Assembly: GCA_023548195.1 (NCBI GenBank)
Contig: JAJHZJ010000496.1
Location: forward strand, 6,868,702 to 6,932,701
DNA length: 64,000 nt
Source: Bettongia penicillata ogilbyi
Lineage: Eukaryota; Chordata; Mammalia; Diprotodontia; Potoroidae
Reading direction: 5' to 3'
Under the pieces are notes generated by a model. The model did not search any database. It was not told the DNA's origin and was given only the letters and a program-made list of their open reading frames with translations. The first letter of the stretch is position 1; each line of letters begins with the position of its first letter. The translations under genes were made by a program, and so were the position numbers. This document shows positions 9,906 to 20,805 of this stretch, piece after piece.

Positions 9906-11041
9906 AACTTCTTCATTATCCTTCTTTCCAAATGCTCTCCTTTCCTGAACTTCCTTACTTCTGTTGAGAGAACCATCATCCTCTTAGTCACCAGGTCCAC
10001 CTGAGATCTATCTGTGTAACCAGTCTACAGTCTGTGTCCTCATCGCAGAGTTGGTTCCTGGGACAGATTAGAGAATGTCTGAGTATGCTGCAAGGTCCAC
10101 ATGAGGAGGGGACTCCGTCAAGTACTCTGTGCATGATCACGAGATCAGTCCCCTGCTACAAAGGAAAAATAAAGTGTTTTAAAGTCCATTCTTTTTCTTC
10201 TTATTACTCTTGTTCAGGTTTTTTCGAAAACTCCTGTGATCCTCAGTTTGTGGTGTCTACTTGTGGTTTTGCCAGAGCTTGAGATAATGAGAAAATAGCT
10301 GTGAAAGGCATTACCATCACTAGAAACGTGAACAGGCAACATGAAAGGAAAATATCAATTAGCCAAGCCAATTATCCTTCACCAGGGCTGTCATTTGTGT
10401 CACAAACAATTAGTAGTGTAGAATTTACAAATGAAAAATAGAAAGCCTCTCATGTAAACAATGGGATATTGATACAATCAGCCATTTCGACATTGTGGTG
10501 CAGAAGAAAGCGTGTGGATGCAAGAACCGGAGGACCAGAAGTACCAATGCCTGTCACATAAAAAATGCTCAGAATGCTTCTTGATTGACTAATTAAAATC
10601 CTACCTCTAAGACCCAGTTACCTAAGAATGAGTCCTCTAACCTACCTAGGCTTGTTTCCTCATCTGTCAAACGATGGCCAAACAGGATGATCTCTGAAGT
10701 CCTTTTTGAACTTATAATTTATAAGACAAAATTCTAAGTTGATTAAAAAATAGTGGTAACAAGGCCCAGATCTTTGTGAAATCTTAATAGGAACAAAATT
10801 GCGATCAAGACCCATTGGGACAGCAGTCTGTTTAACAATTAGATTTCTTTGACAAGCATAGAAAAGTTACCTCTTATCTCTTAATAGATGATTGGGAGAT
10901 GATGCAAGGGAATCAGAGTTCAGATCAAGGACTTCATGGCTGCACATAATTTTTTTTTCAATCTTAAGTCTCATGTTAATAGGTACATTTGGTAAATTTT
11001 CCATAATGCTTCATTTATTTATTCATTCATTTATCTATTTA
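9906..11041. other. Intron upstream of the exon, low copy
   Basis: Mostly unassigned. A short MIR-like + fragment at about 10615-10715 contains TTTCCTCATCTGTCAAACGA and CTGAAGTCCTTTTTGAAC. A TTTA/TTCA-rich stretch at 11010-11045 leads into the acceptor. I see no further exon. Confidence 0.45.
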
Positions 11042-11070
11042 TTGACTGAATGATTTTATTTTTCTTGCAG
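11042..11070 (+). other. Splice acceptor region (branch point candidate, polypyrimidine tract, AG)
   Basis: A T-rich run with few purines (11054-11067) ends in TTGCAG at 11065-11070, immediately before the open frame. A branch-point-like TTGAC/CTGA lies at about 11042-11048, roughly 22-28 bases upstream of the exon, which is inside the usual window. The acceptor is strong by eye. Confidence 0.7.
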
Positions 11071-11190
11071 GCTGAAGTCATTGATGTGAGGTATGGGACT
11101 GTAGAAGATGTAAGCCGAATTCAAGCAATGAAAAATGTAACCAATAGAATTGCCCTGTTAAAACTAGGAAAACTCCCTTTACTCTACAAG
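11071..11190 (+). CDS. NAALADL2: Internal coding exon, protease-associated domain segment of a NAALADL2-like protein
   Basis: This 120-bp exon encodes 40 residues, starting AEVIDVRYG and ending LPLLYK, in phase 0 at both ends. It is preceded by a T-rich tract and AG (11054-11070) and followed by GT at 11191. The pattern is Y-G at residues 8-9, E-D at 12-13, an N-V-T glycosylation sequon at 22-24, then a hydrophobic RIALLKLG strand at 26-33. It lines up without gaps with the protease-associated (apical) domain of the transferrin receptor / glutamate carboxypeptidase II family. Those proteins are type II membrane proteins, and this domain lies outside the cell. The LPLLYK end differs from the FRGNK-like end of glutamate carboxypeptidase II, which points to the divergent paralogue NAALADL2, whose peptidase activity is doubtful. 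A single exon in 64 kb suits that gene's giant introns. The frame stays open past the donor to a stop at 11389-11391. The gene name is an inference from family knowledge; other members are possible. That it is a coding exon is more certain. Confidence 0.72.
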
Positions 11191-11196
11191 GTTGGT
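11188..11196 (+). other. Splice donor, non-canonical after GT
   Basis: The junction reads AAG|GTTGGT. The exon side and the G at +5 match consensus, but +3 is T and +4 is G instead of the usual A/G and A. It is a usable but weak donor. The in-frame reading continues 66 more codons into the intron before a stop at 11389-11391, so failure to splice would add intron-coded residues and then stop. Confidence 0.6.
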
Positions 11197-12197
11197 CAAA
11201 GAACTCGCTTGCATGTGGATTTTTTTTTATCTTCTTTTTCTGTAGCTAAAATTACTGGGGGTGATTTTTTTATAAGGAGCCTGATGTCTATTCCCTCTAT
11301 GTTCCCCACCTCGACCTCAAGAAAAAAAATCAGAAATCTCTACAAGGTGCTATTGAGGTTGCAACACACGAGTCCAGGTTTGATAGTGTGAAAAATAGAA
11401 GCCCTGGAAATTAAAAGCCATTGTCATCCTCTTCACTTGATGTGTAATAATTCTAATCAATTAGGAAAACAGGGATCGAGCTGCGTGCTCTGTATGGGGC
11501 CACAATTGTTTCAGATGTGTACCTTTGTGATGTATTTCATCATCTGCTTGAGATGGGTATAACTGTACAGTCACTGACTTCTCTCAAGAATTTAATTAAA
11601 TGATGATGTGCTAAAGAGAAGCTGAATTGTGATTGATATTTATTAAAATGGAAGTTTATTAACACTTATCCAATGGCTACATTTGCATAATTAAAGCAGT
11701 TCAGACTAAGTGTCTGATAATGACCAAATACAATGGACAACTCTTACCGCTAACTCTTATCTAGTAATTTTCCCCCCTCCTATTAATTAGAAAAGGGGAA
11801 GGGGCACTAGAACTTGTTGGTTTTAAAGAGATTTTGAATCACTCCCTTTATCCTTTCTTACTTCATTTGTCCAAATTATGAATAGGTTCTACTGCTTTTC
11901 AAGTCACTCCATCTTCCATCTGTCTCTTAATTATTGATATTCTATCGTGGAATATTATAGGTGGAGAAGGGAGGGAGAAATTGGGAGAGAGAGGTAGAAG
12001 AATACCATTCTTCTTTAGTATTTTTTAAGAATTCGCCTACATTAAACTCAGATCCTCACAAAACTGGTGATCAGTAATATAGTTTTGTTATCTGTCAAAA
12101 TACCATGAAAGTAAATTATATTCTGAAATTGTATAATGGTGCATATATAAAAATATTAAAGGAATATCATAATCTCTTGTTTTCCAAATCAACTCAG
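11191..12197. other. Intron downstream of the exon, low copy
   Basis: About 1 kb free of recognisable repeats, AT-rich. It includes an octamer-plus-homeobox-like motif, ATTTGCATAATTA, at 11681-11693. The freedom from repeats next to an exon could reflect conserved intronic sequence, but only alignment can tell. Confidence 0.4.
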
Positions 12198-12560
12198 GTC
12201 AATTTAGCAAGTACTTGTGAAGGACCTATTATGAACCAAGCACTCTACTAAGTGCTAGAGATACAAGGAAAGGCAAAAACAGCCTCTGACCTCAAGGAGC
12301 TCACATTCTAATGATGGAGACAGTCCGCAAACAGCTATGTACCTACAAGACACAGATAAAGAAAGACTGGAAGCAATCTCAGAAAAGCCTCTAGCATTGA
12401 AATGGACTGAGAAGGGTCTCTTGTGTAATGTAAGAAACCCAGGAGGTGGAAACAGGGAAGGGGACCTTTCTAGGCATAATCAATGAGAAGACACAGAGTC
12501 CAAAAATGAAGGCATATGTACAAGGAAGAGTAGAGGTTTGTGTTGCTGGCTGGTGCATTC
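12198..12560 (+). mobile_element. L2-like / ancient mammalian repeat, long copy
   Basis: GAAGGACCTATTATGAACCA, CTAAGTGCTAGAGATACAAG, CTCAAGGAGCTCACATTCTA, then a downstream part with CAATCTCAGAAAAGCCTCTA and AGAAACCCAGGAGGTGG. It is the long version of the 'cacctactatgtgccaggcac' repeat common in marsupials. Confidence 0.6.
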
Positions 12561-12571
12561 TAGATGTTTCA

Positions 12572-12672
12572 TTATTGTTCAGTTGGTTTTTTGTTATATC
12601 CAGCTCTTTTTGGTGTTTTCTTAGGAGAGATACTTGAGTGGTTTGCTATTTCCTTCACCATTTCATTCCAGA
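12572..12672 (-). mobile_element. Antisense CORE-SINE, 3' end portion
   Basis: TTATTGTTCAGTTGGTTTTT, TATCCAGCTCTTTTTGGTGT and GAGTGGTTTGCTATTTCCTT match the distal end of the marsupial SINE in reverse. Confidence 0.65.
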
Positions 12673-14440
12673 TATTAGCGCGATTGAAATATATCAGGAT
12701 TCTTTTGCTGTTGCTATCTGCCAAGTATTTGTATTGCATAGAGAATAATAATGTTATGAAAGTCTTGGAATATGCCTGCAAATATAACACAGAACTATGA
12801 CAGACAAGCTTCAGGTGTGATGTTCAGTTGGACTGGCCACTTGTAACTCATATTACAAGATTGACAAAGAGGTAGAAGCGTTGATGGCTGTCGTCATTAG
12901 CCATGTAGATCAACGGTGAACCAAGAGCTCCATGTAGGACAAGCCTAGGTCAAAAAGTTCTACGGCTAAGCAAATCTATATGGGCTTGACAACATATTTA
13001 GCATTATCTCTGAGGCAGAAAGGCATGATGAGTTCTTGAACTGTTGATATTCTTTTTCTGTATATTACCATTTTCTTCATTTTCTTTTACTTGCCCTTCC
13101 ATTTTGTTGGACTGTTTGCTGCCTTATTTGTCCTAATGCATTCAGTCTGTCCAGCAAGTAAGCATAAATGTGAATATGATTGGGATATAGATGACACCAC
13201 AGTCCCCAGTGCTCCAAAACTCCATCAAATATTTCTCTGAAAATATGAACTGAGATTAAATGGTAAGAATCTACAGCTGGGAGAAGAAAGGCAGGGTACC
13301 AAATGACTTCTGTGTTAAACATATCTATTAATCATGCCGCTGATTGAGCATCTGGACTAGGAATCTGTAACAGAATGAGTAAGGAGAAAAGTTAATCCTA
13401 TTTCAGTTTGGGACAGTTACTAAATCATAATTCAAAAAATAAATTGGGGAGGGACTTTATAGGTGGAAGATAGGGAGAGCAAAAGGGACATATAATTGTA
13501 ATATGAAATCATTTCCTAAAATGAATAGAAAGGAAGCTGCAGCCAAGAAATAACTCATTAGTTTTATCATAAATACTATATATGTATTAATTCATGTGCC
13601 AAGGAGGGAATGATAATGGAAAACTTCACATTTAGCCAAAAAAAATTGAAATAATAAAAAAGCATCAACAAATACGCCTGGACACAGGCACAGACATTAC
13701 TAACAGAGGAAGAAATCTGCTTAGGATCTCCCCGTGGAAGAGTCGTGAAAAGGCAACATTTCCTTAAACTTACATTTATGATAAATGACTTTAATTTTAT
13801 TTAGTCTTTAAATTAGTAGATTCTTGCCTTATGGGGGGGATGTTTTATTTTCAAAAGTTCTATGCAAATACTGCCTCAATTGCCCTCATGTATTTTGGAT
13901 TAATTTCTCTCCATGCCAATGGGAAATATATCATATGGTATCAAAAATAGAGAAATGTTAGATTTAAAGATTTTAACATTGTAGTAAAGTTCCCTACAAT
14001 TATAGGTTCTTCCAGGGAGATTTATTATTTAACAGGAAGTAGACACTGCTTGTCTAGAGAAAAAAGTTGGGAATGTCAGAACAAATTACAGTATGTGAAT
14101 GTAACATGAATATAATAGATGGGTAGAATTTAGAGGAATTTGAAGAATCTTGGAAAGACTTGCATAAAATGAAACAGACTGAGGTAAGGAGACTCAAATA
14201 ATTTATATAGTGGATACAATAATGCAAAAACAATAGTGCTGAAGGAATAAATTCATATTAATGTAATGACTAATCTTAATTCTAGACGGTCGATATCAAA
14301 TGTGCCTATATCTTTGTTCTTCATAGAAAGGCAGTAGTCTACGGCTACAAAATGTTACTTCTCCCATCAGTACTGGTTAACATCTTGATTTATTTTGCTT
14401 AACTGTTTTTTGTTTTGTTTTATTTTTAATTCCAAGGAAT
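12673..14440. other. Low-copy intron-like sequence
   Basis: About 1.8 kb without assignable repeats or exon evidence. Open frames here are short and without domain character. Confidence 0.45.
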
Positions 14441-14449
14441 GTTCTTTGG

Positions 14450-14530
14450 GTGATCAAGTGAGATAATTTTTGCAAAATGCTTAGGACAGTGTCTGGTATA
14501 AAGCAGGTACTTAATAAATGCTTGTTACCT
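14450..14530 (+). mobile_element. MIR/L2-like 3' end
   Basis: AAGTGAGATAATTTTTGCAA, ATGCTTAGGACAGTGTCTGG and CAGGTACTTAATAAATGCTT, the usual end of MIR-type SINEs. Confidence 0.65.
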
Positions 14531-15500
14531 TGCACTCCCCAAAGTGACCATGATATTAAAAACAAACAAACAAAAAAAAAAAAACAGCAATATTTTTTTA
14601 ACATCCTTTTTCTATCTCATTCAGGGCAGAAGTGCAACAGCCACTCATGGCCTTGATTCCAGTGCTGATAGCATGGAAGCTTTAATGTGCTTCATTTTGT
14701 TCCAACCTGTATTGCTTCTCCCCCTCCTTAGGAAGCTTGGTGGTTTTCCACTCCCACAGGCTCACTAGATTTGTGTCCTACTTAACGTAGAGGCTCAAAT
14801 ACCTTTAGCCTTACTATAGAGAAGAACTACCAAACTCAAGCAGTCCGTCAACCTCATCCTCTCCAGTAGCAGAGATTATAGGAATATACCACATCCAGCT
14901 AAAAACATGCTTTTAAAAGATATAATATTAACCATAATGAGCTTCTAAAATATTTATCAATATGCAAAATCCATAATGAGATCTAGCTAGGGTAGGGCAT
15001 CAGGAGCTTTGCCTCAGGATTTAGAATTTAGAGGCTGCAGATATTAGTAGGGACAAAATTTAGAAGTTGAAGATGGTATTTATAGGCTTTCTTTAGAAAC
15101 AATATTTTAATTTATCACCCAATTTTCAAGAATAATTAATCTAGGGAGCAACCAGATGTTAAACTGTGGTAAGATCCTTCTCTACTGTATCAGCAGCTTC
15201 TTGGAGTATTCAAAGTTCTCTGTCTTACCCCACCCCCAAACACACAGGACAGAATATTAGTCTCCCCATTACCCATACTTTGTGCCATTTGTCCCACATG
15301 GAAAACTTTCATGTCATTTCCCTGCTGCTGTTATAAGCCACTGAAGCAAATGAGTCCTTTTATTTTTTTTCGTTTTTTGAACTTGAGGAGAAACTATGAC
15401 AAGGGAGTTGTATGGTGTTCAAACTGGGATTGTCCAGTGCATTTTGTTCGTCTTAATTGAGGTTTAATCCACACCCTATTTTATTTAAATTTAATAAAAT
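14531..15500. other. Low-copy intron-like sequence
   Basis: An A-rich run at 14560-14585 opens the stretch. The remainder shows no repeat family or exon I can support. Confidence 0.4.
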
Positions 15501-15507
15501 ATGATGT

Positions 15508-15595
15508 ATATGTGCATATATACACATAGATATATGTATATACTGTGATACATATGTATGTATACAGATACATATGTATGTCACAGTACATATAT
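15508..15595. repeat. TATG/TACA-rich low-complexity tract
   Basis: Imperfect TATGTA and ACATAT units, partly self-complementary (ACATATGTATGTATACAG against CATATGTATGTCACAG). Confidence 0.7.
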
Positions 15596-15809
15596 TTTTG
15601 CTGAGGGATGCTTTTTGTTTTTCGGTCAGTGCTATAGAACTAATCAATGACTTTTCTGAAAATAAGAAAAAATAAAAGCTAGAGAGACTTTTTCACTGTC
15701 TCCCTGTTTACCTCCAAAATAGATTATGTCTTAGGCCATGAAAGATTTCCTACAATTTACTTTCTATCAAAGTACATAGTTGGTTTGGGGAAATGTGTTC
15801 TAATATGTA

Positions 15810-16195
15810 GTGGATGGCCCGTGTCCCTACACGGCTTGGTGACATGGTTGAAAAAAAAGAGTCACGGGAGGCAGGAAAAGATAGACCAGTTCCATTTATT
15901 GATCTGAGGGTTAGGGTTATATAGACAGAATCTGCAAGTCTACATGACATTCTGCTCGTCTCCTGTCCCACTGATTAAATCAATCAGGATGATTAAATCA
16001 TTCTTAAGTCTAGGGGCATCTATTTTACATATCCCTTGTTTTCCGTAACTCTCGTTTGTCTCACAGAGACAACAACATCTGGAGGGCATGAATAGCCATT
16101 CTGGATGATAAAGAGCACAGTCTCCAAGAACAGTTTCCCCTGAAGGTCTATCCTGATCTTGTCAACCACACTCCACCCTGGCCCTCTACGCTAAT
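15810..16195 (-). mobile_element. Possible solo LTR of an endogenous retrovirus, antisense
   Basis: Read on the - strand there is a TATATAA box (complement of 15917-15923), then an AATAAA signal (complement of 15895-15900), then a GC-richer R/U5-like stretch towards 15820. This spacing is typical of an LTR. The upstream U3-like part holds the C/T-rich segment near 16150-16190. No gag, pol or env remains are visible. Boundaries are uncertain. Confidence 0.45.
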
Positions 16196-16218
16196 ATAGC
16201 TGACTTTATTTATTTGTT

Positions 16219-16470
16219 ATGTTGTTGGTTGGTTGTTTCAGTTTTGTCCAACTCTTCATGACCCCATTTAGGGGTTTTTGGGGCAGAGGTATTTGAGTGT
16301 TTTGCCATTTCCTGCTGCAGCTCATGTTACAGATGAGGAAACTGAGGTAAATAGGGTTAAATGACTTGCCCAGGGTCACACATTTAGTAAGTGGCTCAGG
16401 CTAGATTTGAACTCAGGTCTTCCTGACTCCAAGTCCAGTGTTCTGTCCACTGAGTCACCTAGCTGCCCCT
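16219..16470 (-). mobile_element. Marsupial-type CORE-SINE, antisense, near full length
   Basis: TGTTGTTGGTTGGTTGTTTC, CATGACCCCATTTAGGGGTT, GATGAGGAAACTGAGGTAAA, ACTTGCCCAGGGTCACACAT, CTTCCTGACTCCAAGTCCAG and GAGTCACCTAGCTGCCCC are all present in order, with little divergence. Confidence 0.9.
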
Positions 16471-16914
16471 TGTTTATCATAAAGAACATTAATGGAATCT
16501 CTACAGGAGCATGCCGGTATTTATCAATCTGGCTCTCCAGAGGAAGAATGCATGCATTTTTAAGTTTGATCTGTATTAAGGGCATTCTTCACTTTCTTAA
16601 GTCTAGGCAGTCAAGAAAACAATAAATCAAGCTCTGATGGGTTGCATTTGCTGATTTCAAAAATGTAAATGCCCACATCGAAAATGTAACTTTTATAGAC
16701 CTTTGACTTAGCAACACAACCACTCCCCTGAGACTCATTAGGTCAGTGTTTAAGTCCCAACTCTGATGCTTATCATATATATCCTCTTAATCCAGGTCTC
16801 TAAAGTTGCCTGGCCCTTAGGATGACAGAGTTTGACTCTGAAGTCTTTCTAAGCTCTAAATATTTTCTCTTATTTTTCTTCTTAGATATACTCATTGATG
16901 AAAAAGTTTCCTAG

Positions 16915-17240
16915 AAAGCACAGTGGTACAGCTGATAGAGTGTTTGACTTTGAATCAAGAACACCTGAATTTATATTCTGCCTCCGATGTTTGGTTTTGT
17001 TTTTTTTTCTTTTTGTTTGTATCCTTGATGCTTAAAGAAGTCCCTAGCACACACAGTAGGTGCTTAATAAATGCGTATTGAGCAAATGATGCCAGGCAGG
17101 TTGCTTTATCTGTCTCATCCTTACTTTCCTCATCTGTAAAATAATGATAATAATATCATCATTTCGGAGGGTTTTTTTCCTGAAGATCAAATGAGGTAAC
17201 AAACTTTAAAGTATTATATAAAGGCTAGTTATCATTATTA
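16915..17240 (+). mobile_element. CORE-SINE split by an L2-like 3' end
   Basis: The head (16915-16990: CACAGTGGTACAGCTGATAG, CTTTGAATCAAGAACACCTG) is separated from its tail (17090-17240: TTTCCTCATCTGTAAAATAA, AAGATCAAATGAGGTAACAA). Between them lies a T-rich run and an L2-like terminus (17018-17088: CACAGTAGGTGCTTAATAAA). Confidence 0.65.
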
Positions 17241-17261
17241 TTAAAAGCAATGTCCTGTTGT

Positions 17262-17470
17262 AGGCAACGATGGTAGTAGCTGATATTTTTAAAGGGTTTT
17301 ACATAAATTATCTCATTTGTTCCTTACATTAATCCTGAGCAACTGGTACCACAAGTATTATTATCCCTCTTTCTTAGAAGAGAAAAATGAGCCAGTGAAG
17401 GTTCAGACAAATTGACTTATCCACAGTCACATCGCCAGTAAATTTCAGAGAGATTTGAATGCAAGTTAAA
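17262..17470 (-). mobile_element. MIR3-like antisense SINE
   Basis: ACATAAATTATCTCATTTGT, ATTATTATCCCTCTTTCTTA, CACAGTCACATCGCCAGTAA and AGAGATTTGAATGCAAG follow the MIR3 antisense order. Confidence 0.6.
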
Positions 17471-18870
17471 GCTAAATGACAGAATAATGAAATAGTAATC
17501 AAGGTTTGTGAAGCTGAACTTGGAGTGAGAAAAACTGAAAGCATTTAAGACATTTTTGACCTCACTTGTAATAGGACACATAAAAAAGTTTATTCTTGCT
17601 CAAAACTAGATAAATATCTGTTCATTTGACACCAAAACATAGGTACAATTCATTTAATTTTTTAGCATTTTTTTTTTGGCTGGTAGAATTGTCCAAATAT
17701 TTTGACTTTGTGTAGATATAGCCAATGAAAATCCAAATTGAAAGATAGATTTACATAGTCCTTGGTTTTCCATGTTCATTATTCATATCAAACATATAAC
17801 TTTACATACAGCTAAGTGCTATACGCTGTTTAACATTAGTGATCAAGGTTATCAGACAAGATTTTCAAACAAGGTTGTTTCTGTTATATTGTTTGAAAAA
17901 TTAGGTATAATTGTGGCTGATACATGATAGACATCCTTGGAAGAAAACCTTCCAGAAGAAGAAGAAGTAATGTTCCACTCTCTCAAATCAAATACTTCAT
18001 CTTATTAATCAAGCAATTTGCGTCTTTGAATGAAAATCATTAAGCATCAAATTTTATGCTGATTTAATTTGTAAACTCTTAAACAATTCTTCATTCTGCA
18101 ACACATGTTGACACATAAGTTATAATAATTTGTCTTGTGTTCTTTTTGCAAACAACCATCATGAGAATGCCAATAGGAGGTTACCAAACACACCATGAAA
18201 TCATGTTATTGTTGCATCATGCAAACAATAAAAAAAGCTCCCCCAATATGTCTTTTCAAAAATAACCTATGGTCCATCCTTCCATTTGGCCACCAATTTC
18301 TGATTTTGGGCATGGCTGTGTTACTGTTTATAGATGATCTAAATGCCTTGTGATCCTGGCATCTTCAGTCCTTTCTTGGTCTATTCTACTTAGGTCACAA
18401 AGAATTCACACAGCCCTAAGGACTGTTTTGTATTTTCCTTTGTTTCATGCCTTGCCGTGATCAAGAAGTCGTTCACCAAAGTCAGTTATTGTTATGAGTC
18501 CCCTCTATTTAAAAAGTCTGGCTTTCCGCAGGCAGACACAATTTGTTGCTGAGACCATACAGGAAGGACAGTTGAAGATAATTAAACTATTTTCTGATAA
18601 TTCAGTCATCAGTAGGAATGGTTCTTTTACTGTGTAGTCATACTGTAGATGGTGTTGTGCCTTTAATTTATATTATTTTTCTGTTAATGTCAGAGTGTCA
18701 GTTCTCATTTCTCTTAATCTTTTTATGCCTTATCTATATGTGCTCTTTCTAATATTTTCTTCTGTCTCTCTCTTTCTCCTATTATCCTACATTGAGTTTG
18801 CTAGACCCGAGCTGTTCTAAAGTGCAAATGACATAAATGAGTCAGGAAAGTATGACTGTCGAGTAAAGGA
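17471..18870. other. Low-copy intron-like sequence
   Basis: About 1.4 kb with no repeat I can name and no exon evidence. It is one of the cleaner unique stretches. Confidence 0.45.
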
Positions 18871-18871
18871 G

Positions 18872-19040
18872 AAAGAATCTTGAATCTGGAGGAGGGCACC
18901 TTGTTTTATGACCCAGCTTGTCTACTTGCTATCCTTTTTTGTGTGACTGTGCACAAAGTATTTTGAATCTTTGGATCTCACCAATCCTCATCTGTAAAAT
19001 GACAGAGTTGAGGTCCATTCCAACTCTAAATGTATGATGT
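18872..19040 (+). mobile_element. MIR-like SINE
   Basis: GTGTGACTGTGCACAAAGTA, CCTCATCTGTAAAATGACAG and GAGGTCCATTCCAACTCTAA follow MIR order on the + strand. Confidence 0.6.
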
Positions 19041-20711
19041 TATATACCTTTTGAGTAGAGGTCCAATGCAAAAGTCGTAAGAATTGTGTATGGACTCTTT
19101 TTGATAGCTATTTCAAGCACATGAAAGTGTAACCTTAGGGGAAGTTAAATGTTACTGTATGAATTTGTTAAATTACTAATAGCAGCCTTGTGTCTCACCA
19201 AAGATTATATGACCAGTGCCCCCTATAAGACACACTGTTGGTAATTTGGAAAATATAATAGGTCCCATCACTAAACATTGACAAACTAGAAAACCATAGC
19301 TCTACTGATTACTTATGTGGGAATGTAAACAGTGGGTAAATAGACAAACAGAAGCTTAAAATTTTACCTTCTTTTGCCCTCCCCATTTAGTACATAATAG
19401 TTTAAAATATTAAAAGAAATGAAGGATTGAATATTATATAGGAAGTTATATGTTTTATTTATGTTCCCATCATGCAAGCTACTTAGACCATCATCCAGAA
19501 ATTTGTACAATATTTTTAAAAATCATTATGAGGTTAGGATTTTAGATGAGACTTTCCTGAATTATTTTAAACTGGAGTGTCCCCAAAAAAACAGAAGGGT
19601 TAATCTCCAGTCACCGTCTCTTTTAAATTCATATTTTATTTAGTTGGAGAGATAAAGAAGGGCATACCTGAATACTGGCAGACTTTTCAAAGATTTCCTT
19701 TTGAAGGCTAATTGCCAGTTACTGTGTATCTCAGAGTGCTCTTACTCTTTCTTTTTTTCTCTTCTCTCTCTCAGGAGAGAGAGCAAATTAATTATCATCT
19801 TGCCCAAGAACATATTGGTAATTAAAGGGCTTTCTCATATAGGGAGTAGGAGGAAGTAGCTTGGATTTTACTAATCTGATAAAAAAAAAAAATGGTATGA
19901 CAAAGTTAAATTAAAACCTGAAAGTGGCACTATGGAAAACTTTATGTTCTATTAAAGAAAAAAAAAATAGTACCCTCTATACCCCTCCTCCCCAACAAAC
20001 AATGCTCTAAGCTTCCTGTGTAGACAATTGATTGTCACAGATGCAAAATCAACACTGAATCTTTCAGCTTGGAGATAACAATAAGCTACCCTATGTAAGG
20101 GTTTGGGGTGTACTTTTAATTATTTTAATTAGCTATAAAACCCTAAGCTAACTATAGAGACATTTAAAACATCCTCACTTGAACTTTTAAAAGGATATCC
20201 ATTAAATAAAATGTTGTTTTGGTACATAAATATCTATCTTTAAGTTAATTTATTATACTTATAAATACTCATGGAATGGCTTTTTAACTGAAAATGCCCA
20301 TTCAATATATTTAAACAGAAACTGTTGGGAAATATGAATAGTCTGACATGTATTATAATTAAAAAGAAACTTTATGTGTGTGTTTTCTAAAGTAATTGAC
20401 GTTAAAAAACACTCTAGAAATCTAAGTCAATAGTGTTTGGTTTTCTTTCAATGTATTATCTTTTTCATTTCCAAGTAACATTAAACTCATAGCAAGAATA
20501 TTGTCTGTTTTTAGTAATGCATTAGGCTATACAGCATTATAGCCACTGAAAAGCTAGAGTTCTAAAAGTTAGATGAGGAATTTTGAGAGTAACATCAGAT
20601 GATTGATAATTCACCAAATTGCACAGTCATATATGTCTTTCTCGTTCATGTATGTACCTTAGAAACTTCCATAGGTTCTGAGTACATTATGAGTCAGCAT
20701 CCATTCAAAGG
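19041..20711. other. Low-copy intron-like sequence
   Basis: About 1.7 kb, strongly AT-rich, without a recognisable repeat or exon. Confidence 0.45.
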
Positions 20712-20805
20712 AGGTCATAGGATTTGAGCTAACATTAAAAGTTATCTAATAGAGCTCATCTGCCCCCATTTTGCAGATGAGGAAAATAAACCTGTTGAGG
20801 TCTTT
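20712..20805 (-). mobile_element. Antisense CORE-SINE fragment
   Basis: AGTTATCTAATAGAGCTCAT and CCCCATTTTGCAGATGAGGA mark the middle of an antisense SINE. Confidence 0.55.

Noticed and set aside
15905..15918. GGGTTAGGGTT, telomere-like
   Set aside because: Under two units long and inside an LTR-like segment; no array.
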